From Adenophora triphylla var. japonica (Eukaryota > Streptophyta > Magnoliopsida > Asterales > Campanulaceae): a DNA stretch of 64,000 nucleotides. A program made the translations under genes and the position numbers. The stretch lies in assembly GCA_022495995.1 (NCBI GenBank), contig JAFEMH010000975.1, positions 186,001-250,000 on the forward strand. Direction: 5' to 3'. This document shows positions 44,336 through 55,966 of this stretch, piece after piece; position 1 is the first letter of the stretch; each line of letters opens with the position of its first letter. Under the pieces are notes generated by a model that was given only the letters and a program-made list of their open reading frames with translations, searched no databases and was not told the origin of the DNA.

Positions 44336-45265
44336 CTAGGCCCAATCTACCATGTATCGAATACCCATGGACCTAACATGACCATCATGCTTAGCTTGCG
44401 GGAGAGCCTTAGTTAATGGGTCCGCCACGTTGTCATCAGTGTCTACTCTGCATATCTTTACGTCTTCCCTTTCACATATCTCACGGATAATGTGGAAACG
44501 TCGAAGTATGTGTTTGGATCTCTGGTGTGATCTTGGTTCCTTTGCTTGTGCAATGGCACCATTGTTATCACAGTAAAGTTCAATAGGATCTCTGATGCTT
44601 GGAACGACTTCCAAATCACTAATGAACTTCTTGATCCAAACTGCTTCCTTAGCTGCATCGGATGCCGCTATGTACTCAGCTTCGGTTGTAGAATCAGCGA
44701 CGGTACTTTGCTTGGAAATTTTCCAACTCACAGTGCCTCCATTAATCGTAAACAAAAATCCAGACTGCGATCTGAAATCATCTTTGTCGGTTTGGAAGCT
44801 AGCATCTGTGTAGCCTTTTACTACAAGATCTTCTTCCATTCCTCCAAAGACCAAGAATACATCCTTAGTTCTTCGTAAGTATTTAAGGATATTCTTGACT
44901 GCTATCCAATGTGGTTCGCCGGGATCCGATTGGTACCTACTCGTCATGCTTAGAGCACACGAGACATCGGGTCTAGTACATAACATAGCATACATGATAG
45001 ACCCAATTGCCGAAGCATATGGAATACCATTCATTCTCTTTCGCTCACCATTAGTCTTAGGACTTTGATTCTTGCTAAGAGATATACCATGCAACATTGG
45101 CAAGTTTCCTCTTTTAGAATTTTCCATTTGGAATCTTCTAAGGACTTTGTCAATGTAAGTACTTTGACTTAAATCAGTCATCCTCTTGGATCTATCTCTA
45201 TAGATCTTGATACCAAGGATATATGCAGCTTCGCCCATATATTTCATTGAAAAACACTTTCCTAA
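44336..45265 (-). pseudogene. Copia B pol, RT end and RNase H
   Basis: Contains YILGIKIYRDRSKRM, YASAIGSIMYAM, RNase H motifs YTDASFQTD and STTEAEYIAASDAAKEAVWI, and the end DPLTKALPQAKHDGHVRSMG. It follows directly in frame from the RT part but is separated by a TGA stop at 45266-45268, where related elements have tryptophan. Otherwise the region is open to its normal end near the polypurine tract. Confidence 0.9.
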
Positions 45266-46905
45266 TCAAGACTTAACAGTCTGTAGTGCAGAAACGTCAT
45301 TTCCAATGAGTAAGATATCGTCGACATACAACACTAAAAACAGTGCTACGCTCCCACTAATTTTCTTGTATACACAAGGTTCATCTTCGTTTTTGATAAA
45401 GCCAAACTCCTTGATTGCTTCATCAAAACGTAGATTCCAACTCCTAGAAGCTTGCTTCAATCCATAAATGGATTTCTGCAACTTACACACATTGTTAGAA
45501 TTTTCTGGACTGACAAAACCTTCAGGTTGTATCATGTATACATCCTCAAGTAACTTCCCATTAAGGAAAGCTGTTTTGACATCCATTTGCCATATCTCAT
45601 AGTCACAATATGCGGCTATGGCAAGTAAAATTCTAATAGACTTAAGCATAGCTACAGGCGAGAAGGTTTCATCATAGTCTATGCCATGAATCTGCCTATA
45701 TCCCTTAGCTACTAGCCTAGCCTTATAGGTGTGTACCTTCCCATCCATGTCGGTCTTTTTCTTGAAGACCCATTTGCACCCTATGGTTTTTATACCTTCT
45801 GGTGGATCAATCAAGTTCCAAACTTGATTATCAGCTATGGATTGTAATTCGGATTTCATGGCTTCTTGCCATTTTTCCGAATCAGGAGCGGACATCGCTT
45901 CTTGATAGCAAGTGGGCTCATCGTTTTCGATTAACTCCACTTCATCAGTTTCCGTAACGAGAAATCCATATCTCTCGGGTTCGGATCGTGATCTACCACT
46001 TCGGCGAAGAACTTGTGCATCTTGAACCGGTTCCACAACTGTTTGTGAACTTGGTTCAGTTTCTACCATTGGTTCAATGTTGTTTTCGGGTTCTCGAATT
46101 TCTTCGAGATCTATTTTACTCCCACTGGTTCCTTTGCGAAGAAACTCCTTTTCTAAGAAAGTACCATTTCGAGCAACAAACATTTTGTTCTCGTTTCGAT
46201 TGTAGAAATAGTATCCTTTGGTTTCCTTAGGATATCCCACGAAAACACATTTATCAGATTTAGGTGCTAGCTTGTCAGAAGTTAACTTCTTGACATATGC
46301 ATCGCAACCCCAAATCTTCATGAAAGACAAACTAGGTTTTCTTCCATGCCACATCTCATATGGGGTCTTTTGAACCGATTTGGTAGGAACTCTGTTTATA
46401 GTGAAAGCAGCAGTTTCTAGTGCATGTCCCCAAAAGGATAAAGGAAGCTCAACTTGACTCATCATAGAACGAACCATGTCTAACAAAGTTCTATTCCTCC
46501 TTTCAGACACACCATTCCATTGTGGTGTTCCGGGTGGAGAGAGTTCTGAAACGATTCCACAACTCTTAAGATGACTGTCAAATTCTTGGCTCAAATATTC
46601 ACCACCTCGATCGGATCGAAGTACCTTAATAGTTTTGCCAAGTTGATTTTGCACCTCATTTTGAAATATTTGAAATATCTCAAACGATTCACTCTTATGC
46701 TTCATTAGATAAACATATCCAAATCTACTATAATCATCAGTGAATGTTATGAAGTACCGAAATCCTCCCCTAGCATCGCTACTCATAGGCCCACATACAT
46801 CGGTATGTATGAGTCCTAATAAGTCGCCCGCCCTTTCACCGATTTTGGTAAATGGGTCCTTGGTCATCTTGCCAAGTAAACAAGATTCGCATGTCTCATA
46901 AGATT
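45266..46905 (-). pseudogene. Copia B pol, integrase and reverse transcriptase
   Basis: Integrase core: HTDVCGPM and FTDDYSRFGYV, RSDRGGEY, and NGVSERRNRT with the catalytic glutamate. Then an integrase C-terminal region (WGCDAYVKKL, GYPKETKGYYFY). Reverse transcriptase: WQMDVKTAFLNG, QKSIYGLKQASRSWN and LYVDDILLIGND with the catalytic aspartates. It is joined to the protease part by a one-base frameshift near 46905 and closed by a premature TGA at 45266. All catalytic residues are visible, so decay is limited. Confidence 0.92.
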
Positions 46906-47724
46906 CATAATATGTGAGTCCAAAAATCCATCTTTGTAGAGTTTAGAAATGCGTTTCTCATTTATATGGCCAAGACTACAATGCCATAAGTAAGTGTGAT
47001 TTACATCATTGGGTTTAGATCTCTTGTTAATGTTATAGACATCATTATCACGATTTTCAACATCAAGAATATAAAGGCCATTGAATGAAATAGCAGTACA
47101 ATAATGCATCTCACTCTTGTAAATAGAAAATTTCTTATCACATATAAGAAAATTAAAACCTTCATTATCCAAACATGAAATCGAAATAATATTCCTACTT
47201 AAAGCTGAAACGTAATAACAATTGTTCAAAACAAGTATTAGTCCACTAGGTAAAGTAACTTCATAAGTTCCTACGGCTAATGCAGCAACTCTTGCTCCAT
47301 TCCCCACACGTAGGTCCACTTCACCTTCCTTAAGCATCCTTCTGTTCTTTAAACCCTGTACATTTAAACAAATGTGAGTTCCACATCCGGTATCCAATAC
47401 CCAAGAACTAGAAGTAGATAGGAATATATCTATAACAAAGATACCTGAAGTCGAAGCAACTCCTTTGCTCTTCTTCAGTGCTTCCTTGTATTTTGCGCAG
47501 TTTCTCCTCCAATGTCCAATCTCATTGCAATGAAAGCAGATTGCGTCCTCTTGGGACTTGGGCTTAGCCTCTTTAGGCTTGGAAGCCTCTTTGGGTTTGG
47601 CAACTTTTGCCTTAGGATTAGCAATCTTTGCCTTTCCTTTACCCTTGAAACCCTTCCCCTTGTTAACCATTAGCACTTGGTCGGTTTTCTTCTCGACAAT
47701 ATTGGTTTCCGCAGTGTTCAACAT
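46864..47724 (-). pseudogene. Copia B gag C-terminus, protease and pre-integrase region
   Basis: A lysine-rich linker (KGKGFKGKGKAKIANPKAKV) precedes the zinc knuckle CFHCNEIGHWRRNC. The aspartic protease active site reads WVLDTGCGTHIC. The GAG-pre-integrase motif (LWHCSLGHINEKRISKL) is present. The last codons run out of frame relative to the integrase because of the frameshift near 46905. Confidence 0.9.
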
Positions 47725-47729
47725 TTGAA

Positions 47730-48298
47730 CTAACTCGGAAAGGTTTTTATCATTCCACCCATGTTATAGTGCATTATGAAATGACTAAAACTTTTAGGTA
47801 ATGAATTCAATATTATGTCGGTAGCCAACTCTTGGCTAATTGGAAAACCGAGCCTTTCAAGATGCTCAATGTGGCCCTTCAACTGGAGAGCATAGGGACC
47901 AATGCCTTGTCCTTCACTCATCTTGCATGAGGTCAAGACTGCAACCGTGTTGTACCTTTCTTGCCTAGCTTGAACTTGGAACATTTCCATCGCCGATTGT
48001 TTAAGTCGATCGTCCCCAAGTGCTCAAGATCCTTCTGAAGGTTCTTGCACATGGCGGAGAGCATAAGGCAACCAACATCTGTAGAGTCACGCTTGTGCTT
48101 CGTATATTATTCCCTTATCGCCCTAGAAGATTGGCGCAGGTTCAGTGGAATAGGTTCCTCGAGAACGTACAGTTTCTCCTCTTGCCTTAGAAAAATTCTT
48201 AGGCTACGGATCCAATCCATATAGTTTGTACCATTCTCTTCCAATTTCTCCTTCTCAAGGAGAGATCGCAGTGACAGGTGATTATTGTTTGATGCCAT
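47730..48298 (-). pseudogene. Copia B gag (UBN2-type), broken into two frames
   Basis: The N-terminus (MASNNNHLSLRSLLEKEKLE, then WIRSLRIFLRQEEKLYVLEE) ends early at 48107. The second half (MEMFQVQARQERYNTVAVLT, LERLGFPISQELATDIILNS) opens at 47990. The intervening region is frameshifted, so gag is inactive as it stands. Confidence 0.85.
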
Positions 48299-48574
48299 TT
48301 ATTCTACAAAAAGATATACATAAAATATGAACACATATAAGTAAACATATTATATGAAAAGTATAATGCATTTATATAAATGCTCCCACTAAATTATACA
48401 CCTTCAAATGCAAATAAGCATAATATACATTTAATGGGCTAAGATCCAACTTTAATTCAATTTCAAGTTTGCTATGGCAAACCGCTCAAAATTAAATTAA
48501 TTAGGTAGAAAACATCAATCATATCACATATATGACTCTTAGATCTTTTATGAGATTCATTCAAGACATCATAT
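48299..48574 (-). other. Copia B 5' leader remnant
   Basis: Matches parts of the copia A leader (for example AATATGATGTCTT and AATCTCATAA against 42140-42170), which shows common descent. It stops at the Tat LTR. Confidence 0.7.
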
Positions 48575-50314
48575 TGTGATGATGTGCCAATTTTTCGAAA
48601 GGACTTTGAATTTTTCGTTTCTTTGAAAACCAATCGAAAAAACAGGAGTCGCCACGCCATTTTTGTTTTAAGGGCCAAAACTTTGAAAAATGCCCGAAAT
48701 AAGAGATTTGGGTTCGTAGGTCACGTTACACGCCGGGAAGAACGTTAGTGTTCACCCGGAATGCCTCGTAAAACGAGTCTTCCAAGCATAGAAACCATTT
48801 GTGTGTGTGTGTGTGTTACTTTGGCCAAAATAAATTGAAATTGAGAAAAGTAAAAATTGAGAATTCTTTATTAGACTTTGGACAGATCCCATGATTTTTG
48901 AGGTGATTTTTGGGTGGAGATTTGGTACTCAAAAGATTTTTGGAAGTTGAACACCATTTCTGCCAGAATGAAAAAGGCAGTGGACACTTGATTTTGAAAT
49001 AGACTTTAGGACTTGAAAACTCCAGAATCTGGGAAAAGTCCGAGAATGAAAAATGTTCAAAACACCTTAAATAAGGTTTATGTAAAAGAACTTTTCATTT
49101 TGGAGATGATTTGAGGACCTAAAACCTTCTGGAAATCTCAGATATGAAATCTGGACTTCCAGAGACTGAGGAACTGACCCTTAAAGGAAAATTTTAAAAA
49201 TGGAGTTTTACTCACGCAAAAAATAAAATAAAATTATTTCTGGAAATCTATGGATATTGGCTACAAAAAGTGTTTTGTAGTCAACACCAAATTCCAAGTT
49301 TATCTGTGTCCAAAAAATTAGACCATGGACAGAGGTCTTAGAAAATTGCTACTGGACAGCAACTTTCTTAAGAAGAAAAGCATGATTTTAAGGGGTTTTT
49401 GCATCCATGCTTGTCCCCATTTCCCTAGGTTTCGATTAGTGATCACTTGATATTTTAGTGGTGAATCAACTATATCAAACCATCCTTGGGGTACATTAGG
49501 ACTAAGCACTTCATTTGCTTGGGAAGGGGAATTTTATCCTTTGAAAAAGAGATTTGATGTATGAAAATAATTTTTAGGGTTTTGAAAATGTGTTTTCTTT
49601 GCAAGTAAGTAAGAATACTTTGAAAATAATGTTGATCCTTGTAGAAGATTATCCATGGAGATGAACTTCCATGGTGATCTTCTTGGATCTAAGACAAGAA
49701 GATGAACAAACTACATTTTGGAGTTTGAAAATGCATGCATGAATGAAGGAGTTTAGGGTAAGGAGAAGGAGGGTTTACCAATCTTCTTTGTGTTTTGAGT
49801 TTTTGGCTTGAATGTAAGAGTGTTTGAGGCTTGAATATGAGAGTGTTTGAGTGAGTGTGATTTTGGGTGAATAGTTGAGAAAAAGGTGATAATTCTAGAG
49901 AATTCTCACTGTTTTCTCTCTATTTTCGCCAAGGTGCAGTTGTGAAAAATGTTTTTTCTCTTTTATTTCTGAGACTGAAGGCCTCAATTTATAGCCCTCT
50001 GAAAATGACAAAACCCTCCGCGCGGACAAGACCTGCAGCGTGCACTGTTCATTAATTGCAGCTGCAGGCTTTGGACACAAAGAATATTTTCAAAAAAAAA
50101 TCAAACTGATTATGTTTTTCAGCTTGCTAATTCGGGTTTTTTTCTATTTCTTTTGCTTTTTGAGATTCTTTCTTTGGTTTATCTTTAAATGGCAATCCCT
50201 AATCTACCCTTACTTGGTTAAAAATGTTAGGAATTGTTAGAAATGTTAGGAATGTTAAAAATTTCGTTAATTTTCTAACGAAAATACTAACAAACTCAAA
50301 TTGGAGCACTTACA
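48575..50314 (-). repeat. 3' LTR of the Tat element, about 1740 bp
   Basis: On the plus strand it starts TGTGATGATGTGCC and ends GGAGCACTTACA, giving short TGT...ACA inverted ends. It contains a (GT)n run near 48802-48818 and a TCCGCGCGGA palindrome at 50017. The exact first base could lie a few bases either side because GATGATG is repetitive. Confidence 0.7.
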
Positions 50315-50399
50315 GTAGCCCCTCGGCGACGGTGCTTTCGAAGGAAGCGGGGTCGTCGATAAGAGTAAGGCTCCATATTTGACAGGATGATCGAGTGAT

Positions 50400-51400
50400 C
50401 GAGTGGCTGAACCTAATGATAGGCTACCTACGTATCCCTAGTGGGAATCAAGCCGGCCGTAGTTCGGGTCTTTCCTGGAGATGATGGCGTTTTAGGTGCC
50501 TCGAACCTTGAAAAACGAGCTCTGCAGTCGGGTGCTGGAGAGAAACTCTGCTGGGGATAAGAGATGACCATTTTCGGTCGAATGGCTGAAATTGTATATC
50601 CGCTCTGCTGGGGATAGGAATGACCATTTTCGGTCGGATGGCTATCCGCTCTGCTGGGGATAGGGATGACCATTTTCGATCGGATGGCTATCCGCTCTGA
50701 TGGGGATAGGAATGACCATTTTCGGTTGGATGGCTGAACCTAATGATAGGCTACCTACGTATCCTTAAGAGGAATCAAGCTAGTCGTAGTTCGGGTCTTT
50801 GACCCTGGAGATGATGGCGTTTTAGGTACCTCGAACCTTGAAAAGCGAGCTCTGCAGTCGGGTGCTGGAGAGAAACTCTGCTGGGGATAAGAGATGGCCA
50901 TTTTCGGTCGGATGGCTGAAATTGTATATCCGCTCTGCTGGGGATAGGGATGACCATTTTGGTCTGGTGGTTGAACCTAATGATAGGCTACCTACGTATC
51001 CCTAGTGGGAATCAAGCCAATCGTAGTTCGGGTCTTTGACCCTAGAATGACTATTTTGAGGTGTCAACCTGGTAATGATGGCATTTTAGGTGTCTCGTCC
51101 CTTAAAGATGATGGCGTTTTAGGTGCCTCGGACCTTTGGAAATGATGGTTTTATAGGTGCCTCGGACCTTGATGATGGCATTTTAGGTGCCTCGAACCTT
51201 GATGCTGATGGCGTTTCAGGTGCCTCGAACCTTGATGATGGCGTTTTAGGTGCCTCGGACCTTGATTTGAAATGTTTTCCCTTAATGGTTTGGGATGGAT
51301 GGTCCTTCGGTGGACTTCGTCTGCTGCCGAAAGAGAGGGTGACCATTTTGGTCGGGTAGCTGGACCTAATGATAGGCTACCTACGTATCCCTAGTGGGAA
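50400..51400 (+). repeat. Complex tandem repeats in the Tat 3' region
   Basis: GAACCTAATGATAGGCTACC TACGTATCC blocks begin at about 50409, 50736, 50973 and 51363. Between them are units with CCGCTCTGCTGGGGATAGG and GACCATTTTCGGTCGGATGG, and then units of about 35 bp with TGATGGCGTTTTAGGTGCCT (51070-51265). Reading frames here are repeat-encoded and not evidence of a gene. Confidence 0.85.
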
Positions 51401-51547
51401 TCAAGCCCTTTCGTAGTTCGAGTTCTACTCGAGATTCCGTTGGCTTTTGGGATTCCGTTAACTTTGCTGGGGATTTTGTTAGCCTTTGCTGGGGGAAAAT
51501 CGGACGTATTCGTCGGAGAAATCGGCCTTACGTTTTACTGCCGGGGA

Positions 51548-52267
51548 ATGATTTTGATGAAAGAAACGGGATTTCGTTAACTTTCTCGGAGAAATCGGAC
51601 TTACGTTTGACTGCCGTTGATGATTTTGATGAAAGAAACGGGATTCCGTTATCTTTCTTGGAGAAATCGGTCTTACGTTTGACTGTCGTTGATGATTTTG
51701 ATGAAAGAAACGGGATTCCGTTATCTTTCTCGGAGAGATCGGACTTACGTTTGACTGCCGTTGATGATTTTGATGAAAGAAACGGGATTTCGTTAACTTT
51801 CTCGGAGAGATCGGACTTACGTTTTACTGCCGTTGATGATCTTGATGAAAGAGACGGGATTCCGTTATCTTTTTCGGGGAAATCGGACTTACGTTTGACT
51901 GCCGTTGATGATTTTGATGAAAGAAACGGGATTCCGTTATCTTTCTTGGAGAAATCGGTCTTACGTTTGACTGTCGTTGATGATTTTGATGAAAGAAACG
52001 GGATTCCGTTATCTTTCTCGGAGAGATCGGACTTACGTTTGACTGTCGTTGATGATTTTGATGAAAGAAACGGGATTCCGTTAACTTTCTCGGAGAGATC
52101 GGACTTACGTTTGACTGTCGTTGATAATTTTGATGAAAGAAACGGGATTCCGTTAACTTTCTCGGAGAGATCGGACTTACGTTTGACTGCCGTGGAATGA
52201 TTTTGATGAAAGAAACGGGATTCCGTTATCTTTCTCGGAGAGATCGGACTTACGTTTGACTGCCGTT
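51548..52267 (+). repeat. 72-bp tandem array, ten copies
   Basis: The unit contains GATGAAAGAAACGGGATTCC, then TTTCTCGGAGAGATCGGACT and TACGTTTGACTGCCGTTGAT. Starts fall every 72 bp from about 51548. Because 72 is a multiple of three, a plus-strand frame (51394-52200) stays open and reads DDFDERNGIPLSFSERSDLR repeatedly. Copies differ by a few bases and alternate between two variants (ATCTTTCTTGG and AACTTTCTCGG). Confidence 0.93.
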
Positions 52268-52388
52268 AGGGTTCCTTTGAAAGGGGGTTAACTTTGGTTA
52301 ACTTTGGTTAACTCTGTTAAGTTGAGGACTAAATTGCAGAGTCCTGAAATTTTAAAGGGCAAAAGGGTCTTTTTGACCCTCCAAAACC

Positions 52389-52400
52389 ATCCGCGCGGAT
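52389..52400. promoter_or_regulatory. Palindrome ATCCGCGCGGAT upstream of antisense ORF 1
   Basis: A 12-bp perfect palindrome 161 bp before the ATG at 52562. The same 12 bp occurs at 55830-55841 before the second antisense ORF, and a 10-bp core is in the LTR at 50017-50026. Confidence 0.4.
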
Positions 52401-52561
52401 AGGAGCGTGACCTAGATTGGTTTTAATGAGGGCCAACGCCCTTCTTCTTCCCCAGTCAGTTTTTTCAAAAAATTACGAGGAAGAGAGAGAAAAATCGCCC
52501 CAGCCGCCATTGAAGGCCAAAAAACTCGAAATCCTTCCGATTTTCTTCGATTTTTCAAGCA

Positions 52562-53647
52562 ATGGAACACGGGGGAGTTGCTTTTCAAGGCCAAGGACGC
52601 GGTCCGGTCGCGGAGAGGCGATTAGAACTCGTCCGAATGAGGAGACATTATACTTTTTCGCAATCGATTGCGGAGGAGCCCTACCCCGATGCGTGGCAAC
52701 ATTGGGCCACTGATCCGAGTCTCCGAACGGTATACTTCGAATCTTTTCGATCCCTTTGTCGATTTTTCATTTGAAATTGATTTTTTGTGATTTTTTGAAT
52801 TTTTTTTTTGAAAACCCGAAAATCAATGTTCTTGGGCTTGAAATTTGATCTTGATGCTTTGCATGTTATAATGAGTTTGTGGGTAACCCAAATGTGCATT
52901 TTGTTTGAAAAAAGAATGGGCATTTTTGCCAAAAAAAAAAATTTTTTGTCCGAAAATTAAATTTGAAAAATTTGTGTTTTTGACTTTGAATCTTGATTTT
53001 GATGATATGCATGTTGTAATGAGTTTATGGGTAACCCAAATGTGCATTTTGTTTGAAAAAAGAATGGGCATTTTTGCCAATTTTTTTTTTTTTTGAAATA
53101 TGAGACTATGATGAAAAATTTCCCAAATTTGGGACGGACTTCTTTTTTTTGTTGCAATGTTGACATGAATGTGTGCATGCTCCTTCTTTTTTTTTTTGTA
53201 AACGTAGGATTTTTTTTTTTGCAATGAGATGATGATTCCATGAATGATATGTATGCATGTTATTTTATGAAAATGGGACGGAGTTTTTGCTTCCGTTGAC
53301 TCCTTGTATGAATTTTTTCTTCATGTATGAATGAATGTTGATTGGGATTTCTTTGGCTTGCCTTCTTTTGTGCGAGAAAAATGGGGCTAGGTTCATTGCA
53401 TCTTTGTTATCTTTTGAATTTTCTTCAAAATTTTATGATGCATGTGTATGCTCTCTCTTTTTTTTTTTGAATGCAAAATTTTGACACTTTTGACATTTTT
53501 GTTTCCCTCTTTTTTTTATTGCAGGGTGGAAACAATTTCGTGACGGGCTTGGTGAACAAGATGAAGACTCGAGGATCGGTGGAGTACATTATTGGTCTAT
53601 GGGACCGGCTTCCGGATATGGGCGAGAGGAGCGATGATGAGTCCTAG
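52562..53647 (+). CDS. Antisense ORF 1 of the Tat element, two exons, unidentified
   Basis: Exon 1, 52562-52729, encodes MEHGGVAFQGQGRGPVAERR to WQHWATDPSLRT. A GTATAC donor follows, then a T-rich intron of 795 bp containing a duplicated ATGCATGTTRTAATGAGTTT-type block, then a TTGCAG acceptor at 53524. Exon 2 (53525-53647) reads GGNNFVTGLVNKMKTRGSVE and DRLPDMGERSDDES, then stops. Joining is in phase and gives 96 residues. Similar-looking coding continues downstream in other frames (LYEFIECLRGWSSFP), so the stop may be a mutation in a longer gene. I do not recognise the family. It runs opposite to pol. Confidence 0.4.
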
Positions 53648-54890
53648 ACGGATCGTCATTGAGGCGGCTTGTACGAGTTCATCGAGTGCTTGAGGGGTTG
53701 GTCAAGTTTCCCAGAGTAAGGGCACGATCTTCGCTTTGGCACAAAGGCGGGTGGGACGTGACCCACACATTCCACTTCTTACGGGGCGAGAGCGACGGTT
53801 ACGCCTTCCGATTACGCTGCGATTACGGGCTTGTCCTTTAACGGACGGAGCATTGAGTGGAGAGAGACGGCTACGGCGATCTGGATCTGCGAGGCCCTTC
53901 TAGGATTTTCCCCTATTCCCAAAAAGGGGATGGGTATGGAGTCTGTTGTGGTCGAGGGAAAGATTGTGGAGAGCATTGGGAGCTATGAGGCTGGGGACGA
54001 GAGGATAGGCGGCGAAGCGGTGCCGGGGCTTTTCTATGGTTTGCTTTTCGAGCACCCTTTTGGACACGCCGAGGGGCAATGTTTTTGCTTTCTTTGCGGT
54101 CTCTGGAGGATGTGAGGATGGCGGAGAGGTCTCTTGGGGAGAGCGGGGGTGGCGAGCTCTATTTCGCTCTAGATCGGTATAGCGGAAGGCTGTCGGTTCC
54201 TTGACATGCTTCGAGTTCCCTTTGGAGGTATAAGCTTTCCTTTTGCTTTCCCTCTTTTCTTTAAGCACGTATCTTTTTCGCACTTAATTGATGTGATGTT
54301 TACCTTTCGCGGTATGGGCGTTGGAGTTCTTTCACGTCACGATGTGGCGACGGCGGCGGAGTATATCGGGCGTATCCGGCCATGCGTTCTGGTCCAATTA
54401 TGCCGGGAGAAGAAAGGTTCCAAGGGCGCACGACCCTCGGATACGAGGGCCACTTTGCCTTTGTGACGGGTGAGACGGATGAGGGGATGATATTCTATCC
54501 ACAGGATCGTTTCGATGTGGCGCGGGTGAGGGCGCGAGATATGGACCGTGCGGCGGAGGATTTTGAGGGGCTTGACTTGCGACGTGTATTATCTGGGGGA
54601 GAGAGTGACGCGCCAGCATGGCGTGAATTCGCCTTTGATGACACCGGTGGAGCCTCCCGCCGACATGATGCATCCGAGTGAGAGATCGGAGACCTGGGGT
54701 GATTACCGAGGCGGCCAACACTTCTCGGCATTCGTGGCGATTGAGCAGTATTCGGCATTTATCTTGAGGAGGCTGAGGATGCCCCAGGTTCTTGATAGAG
54801 AGGGATTAGGGATCCCGCGGTACCCTCGGACGGATTTTTCATATGTCCAGGATGGGGTTAGATTGAGGGTGCAGATCCCCTAGCCTGAGC
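53648..54890 (+). pseudogene. Fragmented coding-like region following antisense ORF 1
   Basis: GC-rich sequence with several overlapping plus-strand frames: EFIECLRGWSSFPRVRARSS and WDVTHTFHFLRGESDGYAFR near 53680-53840; RSIEWRETATAIWICEALLG near 53850; EHPFGHAEGQCFCFLCGLW near 54050; VRARDMDRAAEDFEGLDLRR near 54520. Stops and frame changes separate them. An intron of about 65 bp may start at GGAG/GTATAAGC near 54226. The composition differs sharply from the flanking T-rich DNA and looks like decayed protein-coding sequence, possibly a plant-mobile-domain relative; that is weak. Confidence 0.4.
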
Positions 54891-54930
54891 GGCTTCCACG
54901 AGCTTTCCGGCCTCGTCCGGGTATGAAGGT

Positions 54931-55512
54931 ATGGCTTCTCCTTCTTCTTTTTTTTTGTCTTCTCCATTCTTGCTTCATCATTTTCCGCATCACTTTTTTT
55001 TTGACGACTTTCTTTCCGTGCAGTTTTCGGAGGTGGTCGTGGAGAAGCTGACGAAACAGGTGATCGTGGCTAAGAGATTCATTAGGAGGATGGTTGCTTG
55101 TGGAGCCCCTCAGGCCAGAACGAGGCGAGCACAGCCGGCGCCTGTCAGGCGGGAGGGTTCCCCTATTTCTTCAGAGACCTCCTCCGAGACTCCTCTTTCT
55201 CCTCTCCTTGATCCCCGCGTGGTACTACCTTCGGATCACGTCATTCTTGGAGATCCTTATGGACAGGGACATGTCTGGCATCATGGTGGATCTTCTTCGC
55301 ACGTCCAGGAGTCCGACGCTTTCACCTTCGGATATGATTTCTTTGCGGATCTTGGTTTGCCGTATCAGAGCGTGCCGGTAGGTCCTGACGAGCCTTCTTT
55401 CGGAGACGAGGATGATGATTCTGAGCCTGAGATCTTCATGGCTACTGAGGAGGCGGGCCCGAGCCGTAAGAGGGATCGGGGGAAGGCGCCGGCCACCGAG
55501 GATTCCGATTGA
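54931..55512 (+). CDS. Antisense ORF, C-terminal exon, unidentified
   Basis: The ATG at 54931 probably lies in an intron (GTATGG then T-rich sequence to GTGCAG at 55023). The coding-like part begins about 55024 with FSEVVVEKLTKQVIVAKRFI and RRMVACGAPQARTRRAQPAP. It continues through a serine-rich segment (ISSETSSETPLSPLLDPRVV) and ends in an acidic region with a basic nuclear-localisation-like tail (GPSRKRDRGKAPATEDSD). It resembles the low-complexity C-termini of plant transposon-associated proteins; no family is assigned. Confidence 0.4.
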   Translation: MASPSSFFLSSPFLLHHFPHHFFFDDFLSVQFSEVVVEKLTKQVIVAKRFIRRMVACGAPQARTRRAQPAPVRREGSPISSETSSETPLSPLLDPRVVLPSDHVILGDPYGQGHVWHHGGSSSHVQESDAFTFGYDFFADLGLPYQSVPVGPDEPSFGDEDDDSEPEIFMATEEAGPSRKRDRGKAPATEDSD

Positions 55513-55829
55513 CTGATTTCCTGAAACTGATTTTTTTGGGACTTTGATTGTACCTATTTAGACAGATACATTTTATTTCCATGCATATTTTTTTTTTGCT
55601 TTTCTCTTTTTTTTTTGGAATGTAATAATCTAGGATTATTGTTATTTTATTATTTTTTTTTGAATGCCATGCTGTATGAATGCAATGTTGCATGAGCCTC
55701 GGTTTTTTGGCAAGGGTGTAGATGTTTGGTGTATGGACTGGTTTGGACAGGCTTTGGCTGGGACAAAATATTCCTTTGTGGTGCAGCAGTTTAAATTGTT
55801 GCATATTTTTTTTTTTGGGTAGCAATCCT

Positions 55830-55841
55830 ATCCGCGCGGAT
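55830..55841. promoter_or_regulatory. Palindrome ATCCGCGCGGAT upstream of the DUF7745-like ORF
   Basis: Identical 12-bp palindrome to 52389-52400, 125 bp before the ATG at 55967. Confidence 0.4.
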
Positions 55842-55966
55842 GAGGATGACATCTGTCGGGGTTCATTTATTACGGTGGTTGGATCTGGTTTGGGGCATAA
55901 ATGTCACACGAAACTTAATCTTCTTCGGTTCAAGCTTGGAATTTCGGGAGAGAGAAGAGAGAAGCC

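Larger units (their letters stand above)
42967..48574 (-). mobile_element. Ty1/copia element B, nested in copia A
   Basis: Minus-strand element comprising 3' LTR 42967-44321, polypurine tract, pol, gag and 5' leader. At 48574 the leader is cut by the LTR of the Tat element, so the primer site and 5' LTR are not in the window. The gene order gag, protease, integrase, RT, RNase H is that of Ty1/copia. Confidence 0.9.

Noticed and set aside
51119..51346. Minus-strand ORF with repeated FEAPKTPSS-like peptides
   Set aside because: It is the translation of tandem nucleotide repeats; its regular pattern follows the roughly 35-bp unit, not protein selection.
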